A program made the position numbers and the translations under genes. Shown here piece by piece: positions 6,525 through 12,186 of a stretch of 12,186 nt of DNA. The DNA is from Acidobacteriota bacterium. Lineage in GTDB: Bacteria > Acidobacteriota > HRBIN11. The stretch lies in contig JAUQPV010000050.1 of NCBI GenBank assembly GCA_030550225.1, positions 1 to 12,186 of the forward strand, read 5' to 3'. The notes under the pieces were generated by a model, which saw nothing but the letters and a program-made list of their open reading frames with translations, did no database searches and was not told where the DNA came from. Position 1 is the first letter of the stretch. Each line of letters opens with the position of its first letter.

Positions 6525-8168
6525 ATGTCGTCGAACTGGTGGTTCCGAATCCTGTCCGTCATTACAGGGGTGGCCGTCCTTCTCAGTGGGAGCCTGGGAC
6601 GGATGCCGGCCGGTCATGGACAAGAGGCCTCGGTGCCCAGTCGTCCCGAGGGGACCGGGGGTCCGGTCTTCATCCTGCTCCTTCCCTTTGAAAACCGTAC
6701 GGGCCGACCGGATCTATTTTGGCTTGGGGAGGCCATCGTCGAGGTCATCGGCCACAATATCGAGCTGGACAAGCCTTACGTCATTCCGCCGCACTGGACT
6801 CGGCGGCAAGTCTTTGGGGCCCACGGCTTTACCTATCCGCTTCCCCTCTCCCTTCCGACGGCCTTATGGCTAGCCCGGCAGAGTCGGGCGGCCCTGCTCA
6901 TCACGGGACACTATCGGTCGTCCGGCGAGAAGGCCTCGGACCTGGCCATTACCCTCCAGATGGCCGACCCGGCGGCCCGACGTCCCCTGGAGCAGTGGTC
7001 GGTCGAAGGCCGTCTATCGGACTTCCCCCGCTTGCTTCAAGCAGTCTTAGAAACCCTCCGTCCGCGATGGACCCGCAGGGGGATCCCGGCGCGTATCGCC
7101 GACCGCTTTTGGCCGCCCGTCCCGATGGAGTTGTTCGAGCCTTACGTCAAGGCCCTCTGGACCGACCCGCCGGCCGACCGCTTTGAGCGATTGGCCCGCC
7201 TGGCGAGCCTGGCCCCGGCCTTCGAGGACATCCGATGGGCGCAGGTCTGGACGGCCATGGAGCTGAACGGCTTGGACGATGCGACGGCGGCCCCCCTGGA
7301 CCAGTGGATTCAGTACCGGTCGACCCAGCCGATGGACCCCGATCAGCGCTTGTGGGTCGCCACATGGCATTACCTTCGCCAGCGTTGGCCCGTTGCCCTG
7401 CAGACTTTGCTGGACCTCTCGGCGCAGGACCCGGGCCCTGTCGTTTCCAACGACCTTGGCATCGTCTTGGCCATCATGGGTCAGACGGAACAGGCCCGGT
7501 ATTACATCGATCGGGCCTTGAGCCTCCAACCCAACGCCTTGACTCTCGCTTGGAATCGTCTGATGTTGGCCTTGCTGACCGAGGACTGGGCCTACGTACG
7601 GACAGCCGTCCCGACCTTGTGGCCAACGACTTTTCATCCGACCCTTCTCCTGTGTGCCGCCTGGGCGGCCGACCGTCTTCACGACCGGACGTCGGCCCAA
7701 TGGTTGTACCTATGGGCCCAGAATGCCCTGGGGGGCCAGCTTCCGGAGGGTCCTGTCCGGAGCTGGGTCCACACCCAGTGGCGTTGGATCCCGGTCCGTA
7801 CGCCCTACTGGTCCCTCGGGTGGCGGTGGAGTCCGGGCGAGTCGTCGAACGGAAATTCGGACATCAGCGACGACCCAGCCCAAGGCGGCGGGTGGACCCG
7901 CCCCGAGGAACTCCACGCTTGGCTCGACCGCCTCGTGCAGGCCAGCGCGGGTCCCCGAGAACTGGACCGACTGGAGGTCGTCCTCGGTGCCCTGGCGTGG
8001 GTGTACAGAGAACCCGTCCTGATGTACTATGAAGCACTTCTCTTGGACCGGCGGGGTGACCGGCCCGCCGCTTACGAACGGATGCGCCAGTACTACGAGA
8101 CGACCCACGACCCCCGGGGCCGGCAGTGGCTGGACGCCCACGCCCCGCCGTCGGAAAAGAGGCAGTAA
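6525..8168 (+). CDS. Secreted FlgO/TolB-like and TPR protein, function unknown
   Basis: A 547-residue protein with a Sec-type signal: MSSNWWFR, then a hydrophobic stretch at about residues 9-25, with likely cleavage near residues 28-35. It is therefore exported or lipid-face periplasmic. Residues 48-180 resemble the FlgO/TolB N-terminal-like module: FILLLPFENRTGRPDLFWLGEAIVEVI, then LLITGHYRSSG and later LAITLQMADP. From about 200 the protein is helical and TPR-like; VVSNDLGIVLAIMGQTEQARYYIDRALSLQPNA (307-338) is a recognisable TPR. Proteins of this layout are common in some Acidobacteriota-type genomes, but no reaction is known. It sits between ubiX and aroC, probably in one transcript, without an obvious quinone role. 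The ATG at 6525 has only a weak purine-rich site upstream. The stop at 8166-8168 is inside an inverted repeat. Confidence 0.75.
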   Translation: MSSNWWFRILSVITGVAVLLSGSLGRMPAGHGQEASVPSRPEGTGGPVFILLLPFENRTGRPDLFWLGEAIVEVIGHNIELDKPYVIPPHWTRRQVFGAHGFTYPLPLSLPTALWLARQSRAALLITGHYRSSGEKASDLAITLQMADPAARRPLEQWSVEGRLSDFPRLLQAVLETLRPRWTRRGIPARIADRFWPPVPMELFEPYVKALWTDPPADRFERLARLASLAPAFEDIRWAQVWTAMELNGLDDATAAPLDQWIQYRSTQPMDPDQRLWVATWHYLRQRWPVALQTLLDLSAQDPGPVVSNDLGIVLAIMGQTEQARYYIDRALSLQPNALTLAWNRLMLALLTEDWAYVRTAVPTLWPTTFHPTLLLCAAWAADRLHDRTSAQWLYLWAQNALGGQLPEGPVRSWVHTQWRWIPVRTPYWSLGWRWSPGESSNGNSDISDDPAQGGGWTRPEELHAWLDRLVQASAGPRELDRLEVVLGALAWVYREPVLMYYEALLLDRRGDRPAAYERMRQYYETTHDPRGRQWLDAHAPPSEKRQ

Positions 8169-8218
8169 GGGATGTGGAGGGTAGAAACTCTCGACCTTTA
8201 TTGCCTTACTGCCCAATC
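8161..8218. repeat. Inverted repeat spanning the TPR stop and the spacer before aroC
   Basis: GGCAGTAAGG at 8161-8170 and CCTTACTGCC at 8204-8213 are perfect 10-bp inverted arms with 33 bp between them. The left arm includes the TAA stop of the TPR gene, as the identical GGCAGTAAGG does at the mqnD stop (4721-4730). The right arm belongs to a short octamer run, GCCTTACT, GCCCAATC. It could also act as a stem in the mRNA; no U-tract follows. Confidence 0.7.
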
Positions 8219-8231
8219 GTAGGGAACGACC

Positions 8232-9434
8232 GTGACTGGTTTTCGGATTCGCGTCCTGACGGCCGGCGAATCCCACGGTCCGGCCCTGGTCGCCGTCGTC
8301 GAGGGCTTCCCGGCTGGCGTGCCCGTGGACCTCGAGCGCATTCAGCAGGACCTCCGCCGGCGGCAGGTCGGTACCGGCCGAGGTGCCCGGATGAAGATCG
8401 AACGAGACGAGGTTCGCTTCTTGGCCGGCGTCCGCTTTGGCCGCACGCTGGGAAGCCCCCTCGCCCTGCTGATCGAAAATCGGGATTGGGCGAACTGGCA
8501 GGAGGTCATGGACCCCTGGGCGGCTGAGCCCACGCCAGCGGCCCAAAAGCGGCGGGTCATCCACCCCCGGCCGGGCCATGCAGATTTGGCGGGCGGCCTG
8601 AAGTTTGGACATACGGACCTTCGGAACGTCCTCGAACGGGCCAGCGCTCGGGAGACGGCTATCCGGACGGCCGTCGGGGCCCTCTGCAAAGGCTTCCTGG
8701 CACTCTTCGGCGTGGACGTCCGGGGCCATGTCCGGCGGATCGGGGGTATCGGCCTCCCCCCGGACCAGACCGTCGAGTGGGACGCCCTTCAAGAGCTGGA
8801 CCCGATGGACCCCCTCCCCTGCGTGGACGCCCAGGCCCGCCAGGCGATGATCGAGGCCATTGAGGCGGCCCAACGGGCCGGGGAGACCCTGGGCGGCGTC
8901 GTAGAGGCCATCGCCGTCGGCGTCCCCCCGGGCCTCGGCAGTTATACCCACTGGGATCGACGGTTAGACGCCCGTCTGGCGGCGGCCCTGATGTCGATCC
9001 CCTCCGTCAAGGCCGTCGAGGTCGGGGACGGCATCCGCGCCGCCGACCTCTCCGGCAGTCAGGTCCATGACGAGATCTTCTACAGCCCTGAGCGGGGTTT
9101 CTACCGGACGACGAACCGGGCCGGCGGCCTCGAGGGTGGCGTGACGAACGGAGCGCCCCTCATCGTCCGGATTTATCTCAAGCCCCTGGCGACCCTCCGG
9201 AAGCGACTCCGGACTGTCAGCATCGAGACTGGCGAGCCCCATGAGGCGGCCTTTGAGCGATCGGACGTCTGCGCCGTCGTTCCGGCTGTCGTCATCGCCG
9301 AGGCCCTCGTCGCCTGGGTCCTGGCGGACGCCTGGCTCGAAAAGTTCGGGGGCGACCACTTAGATGACGTCCGGGCCGCCTACGAAGCCTACCGCCGACG
9401 CCTGGGCCTCCTGAGGTCGGACGATCGGCCATAG
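8232..9434 (+). CDS. aroC: Chorismate synthase AroC
   Basis: AroC converts 5-enolpyruvylshikimate 3-phosphate to chorismate using reduced FMN, the last shikimate step. The 400-residue protein carries all three family signatures: GESHGPALVAVVEGFPAGV (12-30), GHADLAGGLKFGHTDLRNVLERASARETA (about 115-143) and RSDVCAVVPAVVIAEALVAWVLA (343-365). The RRRQVGTGRGARMKIERDEV segment that contacts FMN is present. The GTG start at 8232 is supported by AGGGA at 8221-8225 and by the normal N-terminus TGFRIRVLTAGESHG. Chorismate is the substrate of MqnA in the same gene run, so the location links precursor supply to menaquinone synthesis. That is reasonable inference; AroC also serves aromatic amino acids and folate. 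Confidence 0.96.
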   Translation: MTGFRIRVLTAGESHGPALVAVVEGFPAGVPVDLERIQQDLRRRQVGTGRGARMKIERDEVRFLAGVRFGRTLGSPLALLIENRDWANWQEVMDPWAAEPTPAAQKRRVIHPRPGHADLAGGLKFGHTDLRNVLERASARETAIRTAVGALCKGFLALFGVDVRGHVRRIGGIGLPPDQTVEWDALQELDPMDPLPCVDAQARQAMIEAIEAAQRAGETLGGVVEAIAVGVPPGLGSYTHWDRRLDARLAAALMSIPSVKAVEVGDGIRAADLSGSQVHDEIFYSPERGFYRTTNRAGGLEGGVTNGAPLIVRIYLKPLATLRKRLRTVSIETGEPHEAAFERSDVCAVVPAVVIAEALVAWVLADAWLEKFGGDHLDDVRAAYEAYRRRLGLLRSDDRP

Positions 9435-9573
9435 AGAAGAATCCATCGCGTCCCGTATAGACTTAAGGCCTCACAAGCGTTCGTTGGCCTAAAAGGAAGA
9501 TGAGATAACGGCTTCTCTCATACCCCCTGACATCGTGGGGAATTAGGGATAAGCCATCAGTTACCTGATTCGC

Positions 9574-9602
9574 TGGACGCTCCACGATCAATCGCATATT
9601 AT
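9574..9602 (+). promoter_or_regulatory. Candidate sigma70-type promoter for the coiled-coil gene
   Basis: TGGACG (9574-9579) and TATTAT (9597-9602) are 17 bp apart and resemble TTGACA and TATAAT. Transcription would begin near 9609, about 24 bases before the ATG at 9633. The 198-bp spacer after aroC is clearly richer in A and T than its surroundings and lacks the 7/8-bp arrays. Confidence 0.4.
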
Positions 9603-9632
9603 GTGATGAACCCTCTCTATTGATGGACGATC

Positions 9633-10469
9633 ATGAAAGCGAAGAGGTCCTCTTTTATTCAGCGACTGCGGCGGGATCCGGACTTCCGAGAGGAGGTCCG
9701 ACGCCTCATCTTGACCGACGAGCTCTTGGCCCTTCCGGCGCGGGTGGAAAGCCTCCGAGCCGAGATGCACGAAGAATTCCGACGTGTCTGGGAGGTCATC
9801 GGACAGTTGGCGGAAGCCCAGCGAAGGACAGAAGTCCGCGTGGAAGAGCTGGCGGAAGCCCAGCGAAGGACAGAGGTCCGCGTGGAAGAGCTGGCGGAAG
9901 CCCAGCGAAGGACAGAGGTCCGCGTGGAAGAGCTGGCGGAAGCCCAGCGAAAGACGGAAGCCCGCCTGGAGAGCCTGGCGGCTCGCGTGGAAGAGCTGGC
10001 GGAAGCCCAGAAGCGAACCGAGGCGCAGGTCGCCTTACTCCGCAAAGACCTGGGCCGTTTGGCTAACATCGTGGGCATGAGCGTCGAAGAGGAAGCCGGA
10101 GACGTCGCCGGGGGTATCTTCCGGCGCCGGGGATTCGAATTGCTGGAAGGCCCTTGGGCGATTGAACTGGACGGCGACCTCGACGTCGTCTTTCGAGTCC
10201 GGCGAGATGACGAGGCTCCTTTCTACGTCCTTATTGAGGCCAAGCTTCGACTTCATGAGGCGGATGTACGGAAGTGGTCCGAAAAGTTGGGAGACCCGGC
10301 TTTTCAGGAGCGGCTCCGGGCCCAGGGCATCGAGGGCCGGGCGGTCCCCTATGCATATGGGATGAGGGTATACAAGGGTGCCGTGGAGGCGGGTATCGAC
10401 CTCGGTATCGGCATCATGGGACCTGACGGGGAACTCGCCGCACCGAAGAAATTCATCGACATCGGCTGA
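9633..10469 (+). CDS. Coiled-coil protein with a C-terminal PD-(D/E)XK nuclease-like domain
   Basis: A 278-residue protein in three parts. Residues 1-55 are helical and charged. Residues 59-135 are a coiled coil built from a 14-residue repeat (LAEAQRRTEVRVEE), four near-identical copies at 59-72, 73-86, 87-100 and 101-114, then more diverged ones. Residues 150-278 hold a probable PD-(D/E)XK fold: D184 in ELDGDLDVVF, then E202 and K204 in YVLIEAKLRL, the usual D...ExK spacing. Related proteins of the DUF3782 type are frequent in thermophiles and cyanobacteria, often in many copies and without known role. Nuclease activity is not shown and may be absent. It is probably transcribed on its own from the promoter at 9574-9602. 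The start is supported by the promoter spacing and the predicted helical N-terminus; the ribosome site is weak (GGA). Confidence 0.72.
   Translation: MKAKRSSFIQRLRRDPDFREEVRRLILTDELLALPARVESLRAEMHEEFRRVWEVIGQLAEAQRRTEVRVEELAEAQRRTEVRVEELAEAQRRTEVRVEELAEAQRKTEARLESLAARVEELAEAQKRTEAQVALLRKDLGRLANIVGMSVEEEAGDVAGGIFRRRGFELLEGPWAIELDGDLDVVFRVRRDDEAPFYVLIEAKLRLHEADVRKWSEKLGDPAFQERLRAQGIEGRAVPYAYGMRVYKGAVEAGIDLGIGIMGPDGELAAPKKFIDIG
9807..9974 (+). repeat. Four 42-bp tandem repeats coding the coiled coil
   Basis: Units start at 9807, 9849, 9891 and 9933. The first three differ by only a couple of bases, including synonymous ones; the fourth is more diverged. Each 42-bp unit encodes 14 residues, two coiled-coil heptads. 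Near-identity at the DNA level suggests recent expansion. Confidence 0.9.
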
Positions 10470-10565
10470 AGCCGGAAGTTAAGTCCTTAGCAGTCGTTTG
10501 GGTATTGCGGCCTTGCCCAGGATAACGGCCAGGGGTCATGGAAAGCCCGGCAAGTGACGGAGCGG

Positions 10566-10581
10566 CCGTCCCGTGGGACGG
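10566..10581 (-). terminator. Possible hairpin downstream of tRNA-Val
   Basis: CCGTCC and GGACGG form a 6-bp stem with a four-base loop, ending a few bases past the tRNA 3' end on the minus strand. It lacks a clear U-tract, so it may be a processing stem or weak terminator rather than a true intrinsic terminator. Confidence 0.3.
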
Positions 10582-10585
10582 GGGG

Positions 10586-10657
10586 TGGGCGGTGGAGGAC
10601 TTGAACCTCCGGCCTTCGGCTTGTAAGGCCGACGCTCTACCGCTGAGCTAACCGCCC
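10586..10657 (-). tRNA. tRNA-Val (anticodon UAC)
   Basis: On the minus strand all arms fold: acceptor GGGCGGT with ACCGCCC (7 pairs), D arm GCTC..GAGC, anticodon arm TCGGC-CTTACAA-GCCGA, a five-base variable loop AGGCC, and T arm GGAGG-TTCAAGT-CCTCC. The anticodon is TAC, reading GUA valine codons. The discriminator is A and the next bases are CCC, so the terminal CCA is not encoded and must be added by the CCA-adding enzyme. It reads in the same direction as surE and lies 53 bp beyond its stop. Confidence 0.95.
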
Positions 10658-10690
10658 CCGTCAAGACCTCCAGCAATATATTAGGCCTCG

Positions 10691-10710
10691 AAGGGAATTG
10701 CCAATCCCTT
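10691..10710 (-). terminator. Weak hairpin immediately after the surE stop
   Basis: On the minus strand AAGGGA and TCCCTT form a 6-bp stem with an eight-base loop directly after the surE stop. No U-run follows. Since the tRNA lies just downstream in the same orientation, it could be a read-through or processing stem instead of a terminator. Confidence 0.3.
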
Positions 10711-11469
10711 TCATGCGCCTGGCCACGGCAAGTCTACGGACGTCCGTTGCAGACGGGCCAGGATCGCCTCGTCGGTCCAGTCGATGGTCAGGGGCGTGAT
10801 CGACACGAAGCCCTCGATCACGACGTGGACGTCCACGTCAGGGCCCTCTTCCCATTCGGGTTCCCCCCGGGAAATCCAGTAGTATGTCTCCCCTCGGGGG
10901 TCCGTCCGGGCCAGGACCTGATTCGGATGGAGGCGGGTGCCGAGCCGCGTCCACCGAAGGCCCCGTGGGGGATGGACTCGAGGCCAGTTGATGTTGAAAA
11001 ACACCCGGGGGCTTCCGATCGCCCGCAGGGCCGGTAGCGCCGTGTTGAGCCACCGGGCCACTGTCAGGAAGCGCTCCCACGTCGCCACGTCGGGGGCCAG
11101 CGAGACGGCGATGGAAAAGATCTTGTGAATGGTCCCCTCCATCGCCCCGGCGACTGTCCCCGAGTAGGTCACGTCCTCGGCCAGGTTCCAGCCGGCGTTG
11201 ATGCCGGAGATAACGGCATCGGGCCGGTCCGGTAGGATTTGCCACAGGGCCAGGTTCACGCAGTCCGTCGGGTTGCCCTCGACGCTGAAGCACCGTTCAT
11301 GAATCCGGTAGGTCCGGAGGACGTGCCGGAGGGTGATGGCATGGCCGACAGCACTGACTTCTCGGTCCGGGGCGACGATCCAGACCTCGTGCTCGGCCTG
11401 AAGGACCTCATAGAGGGCCTGAATCCCGGGGGCCCGGTAGCCGTCGTCGTTGACCAGCAGGATCCGCAC
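10711..11469 (-). CDS. surE: 5'/3'-nucleotidase SurE
   Basis: SurE is a metal-dependent phosphatase acting on nucleoside monophosphates and short polyphosphates. The 252-residue protein starts VRILLVNDDGYRAPGI, giving the metal ligands D8 and D9. S39 lies in APDREVSAVGHAITL and N91 in VISGINAGWN; together these match the E. coli ligand set D8, D9, S39 and N92 apart from a one-residue shift. DVTYSGTVAGAMEG (99-112) is also diagnostic, and the C-terminus has FVSITPLTIDWTDE. GTG at 11469 is chosen because the family starts directly at the first beta strand and GGAG lies seven bases upstream; the frame is open to 11628, but that extension does not look like SurE. A TATAAT box at 11549-11554 gives a leader of about 70 bases. 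Confidence 0.95.
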   Translation of the reverse strand: MRILLVNDDGYRAPGIQALYEVLQAEHEVWIVAPDREVSAVGHAITLRHVLRTYRIHERCFSVEGNPTDCVNLALWQILPDRPDAVISGINAGWNLAEDVTYSGTVAGAMEGTIHKIFSIAVSLAPDVATWERFLTVARWLNTALPALRAIGSPRVFFNINWPRVHPPRGLRWTRLGTRLHPNQVLARTDPRGETYYWISRGEPEWEEGPDVDVHVVIEGFVSITPLTIDWTDEAILARLQRTSVDLPWPGA

Positions 11470-11548
11470 GGTTTCACTCCATCCTCGGATGGGCGGACGG
11501 CGCGGGACGGACAGGGGAATCCGTCCCTGGCCATCCACGACTTGGCCT

Positions 11549-11554
11549 ATTATA
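11549..11554 (-). promoter_or_regulatory. -10 box of the likely surE promoter
   Basis: The minus strand reads a perfect TATAAT in the 243-bp space between the divergent surE and moaD genes. No convincing TTGACA-like -35 element lies 16-18 bases upstream, so the promoter may depend on an activator or tolerate a poor -35. Transcription would begin near 11541. Confidence 0.5.
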
Positions 11555-11682
11555 GACGAAAAGGGCACTGGCCACGGCACGAATGCGGAGTGGGCGCTTA
11601 GGACGAAAGGCCTTCCCCTGCATTTCACGATTTACGGTCCTGATGGGCTTCCGGGGGACTGGCGGAGGAGGGATGAAAGACG

Positions 11683-11688
11683 CATAAT
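11683..11688 (+). promoter_or_regulatory. Candidate -10 box for moaD
   Basis: CATAAT lies 24 bp before the moaD ATG. The -35 region is poor, and the resulting leader would be under 20 bases. A weak call made mainly on position in the divergent spacer. Confidence 0.25.
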
Positions 11689-11712
11689 GTCGGACGGACA
11701 CCGGGGGCGTCG

Positions 11713-11964
11713 ATGCACGTCCAGGTTCGGTGGATGGCCGTCTTGCGGGAACGGATGGGCGAAGCCGTCACGGTCGTCGAGCTCCCGGACGGTGCCCGGG
11801 TTCGAGACCTCCGCGCCTACCTGGAGGAGTGGCGGCCCGACTTGCGGCTTTACTGGGAGCGGGTCCGCTGGGCCCGGGAAGACGCCTACATCGACCGGGA
11901 CGATGAACCCCTACGGGACAGGGAGGTCCTCTATGCCATTCCGCCGGTCAGCGGAGGCCTATGA
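11713..11964 (+). CDS. moaD: Molybdopterin synthase sulfur-carrier subunit MoaD
   Basis: MoaD carries sulfur as a C-terminal thiocarboxylate and donates it with MoaE to precursor Z (cPMP) to form molybdopterin. The 83-residue protein has the ubiquitin-like pattern of the family: VRWMAVLRERMGEAVTVVELPDGARVRDLRAYL, then DREVLYAIPPVSGG at the end, the typical length and C-terminal motif. It is odd in that the reading continues one codon past the Gly-Gly, giving SGGL before the TGA. Canonical MoaD ends exactly at Gly-Gly. The moaE gene starts inside its last 11 codons, 32 bp of overlap, so both are surely one transcript. A different ubiquitin-like sulfur carrier (ThiS/TtuB-like) is less likely given the neighbour. 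Confidence 0.88.
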   Translation: MHVQVRWMAVLRERMGEAVTVVELPDGARVRDLRAYLEEWRPDLRLYWERVRWAREDAYIDRDDEPLRDREVLYAIPPVSGGL

Positions 11965-12186
11965 CCTGTACTTGACGGAGGAGGCCCTTTCGTTGGACGC
12001 CGTGTTCGAGCAACTTCGGATGGCCGAGGTCGGCGGCATCGCCCTCTTTGTCGGCACGGTCCGGTGCTTCGCCGAGGGCCAGACCGTCGAGGGTCTTCAC
12101 TACGAGTCCCATACACACTTGGCCTTAAACGAACTCGAGCGAATCGCTCAGACGGCCCTCCGTCGGTGGCCGATCCGGCGCTTGGC
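11933..12186 (+). CDS. moaE: Molybdopterin synthase catalytic subunit MoaE (5' part)
   Basis: MoaE is the large, catalytic subunit of molybdopterin synthase. The frame from ATG 11933 is open to the window end, giving 84 residues of the usual 140-150. GGIALFVGTVRCFAEGQTVEGLHYESHTHLALNELERIA (34-72) matches the conserved core: phosphate-binding GTVR, then the YE-x-H/Y segment. The start is well supported: GGGAGG at 11921-11926 precedes it, and the alternative ATG at 11961 meets a stop four codons later. It overlaps the end of moaD in another frame. The catalytic lysine region lies beyond the window and cannot be checked. Confidence 0.9.
   Translation, partial: MPFRRSAEAYDLYLTEEALSLDAVFEQLRMAEVGGIALFVGTVRCFAEGQTVEGLHYESHTHLALNELERIAQTALRRWPIRRL

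Noticed and set aside
7710..8951. Minus-strand frame of 413 codons across the TPR and aroC genes
   Set aside because: It spans two well-supported plus-strand genes and shows only third-position GC bias; no family resemblance.
9510..9540. Hairpins after aroC as an intrinsic terminator (ATGAGA/TCTCAT and CCCC/GGGG)
   Set aside because: Stems are short, loops long, and no U-tract follows.
9620..10066. Plus-strand frame with GGSPAKDRGPRGRA-like repeats
   Set aside because: Out-of-frame reading of the 42-bp coiled-coil repeats.
11470..11628. N-terminal extension of SurE to 11628
   Set aside because: SurE begins at its first beta strand; a ribosome site precedes GTG 11469, and the -10 box at 11549-11554 lies inside the extension.

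Overview
The window looks like the chromosome of a high-GC bacterium (third positions are mostly G or C). It carries a nearly complete futalosine-type menaquinone cluster. The base composition, the futalosine route, a cryptic PD-(D/E)XK coiled-coil protein and a secreted FlgO/TolB-like TPR protein suggest an uncultivated, possibly thermophilic lineage, perhaps Acidobacteriota-like. That placement is a guess. No transposase, integrase, phage gene or CRISPR array is visible.

Layout. At 1-350 (minus) lies the start of a 23S rRNA-intervening-sequence-type four-helix-bundle protein. From 503 to 9434 everything reads plus: mqnE, mqnA, mqnC, mqnD, a UbiA-type prenyltransferase (mqnP-like), ubiX, a secreted FlgO/TPR protein and aroC. 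Then come a coiled-coil/nuclease-fold protein (9633-10469), tRNA-Val(UAC) on the minus strand, surE on the minus strand with a good -10 box, and divergent moaD and moaE, the latter cut by the window end.

How the genes work together. AroC makes chorismate. MqnA dehydrates it to 3-enolpyruvylbenzoate, MqnE couples that to SAM to give aminofutalosine, MqnC cyclises dehypoxanthine futalosine, and MqnD releases 1,4-dihydroxy-6-naphthoate. The UbiA-type enzyme would prenylate this, and UbiX would supply prenyl-FMN to a UbiD-type decarboxylase. Not in this window: the nucleosidase (MqnB/MTAN), the UbiD-type decarboxylase, the final methyltransferase and the polyprenyl diphosphate synthase.

The most unusual part is the DNA between the genes. 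Most spacers of the plus-strand run are built from short, degenerate tandem arrays with a period of exactly 7 or 8 bp. Their sequences differ from place to place, and several are arranged as nested inverted arms, so whole spacers could fold back. The arrays reach into the genes: they contain the stop codons of mqnD and the TPR gene, the start of mqnP and probably of mqnA, the 3' end of mqnA, and an in-frame 72-bp octamer array inside mqnA. The mqnE-mqnA spacer instead holds a family of about 33-bp hairpin repeats with a conserved loop and co-varying stems. Tight junctions (mqnC/mqnD, mqnP/ubiX) and the genes after aroC lack these arrays.
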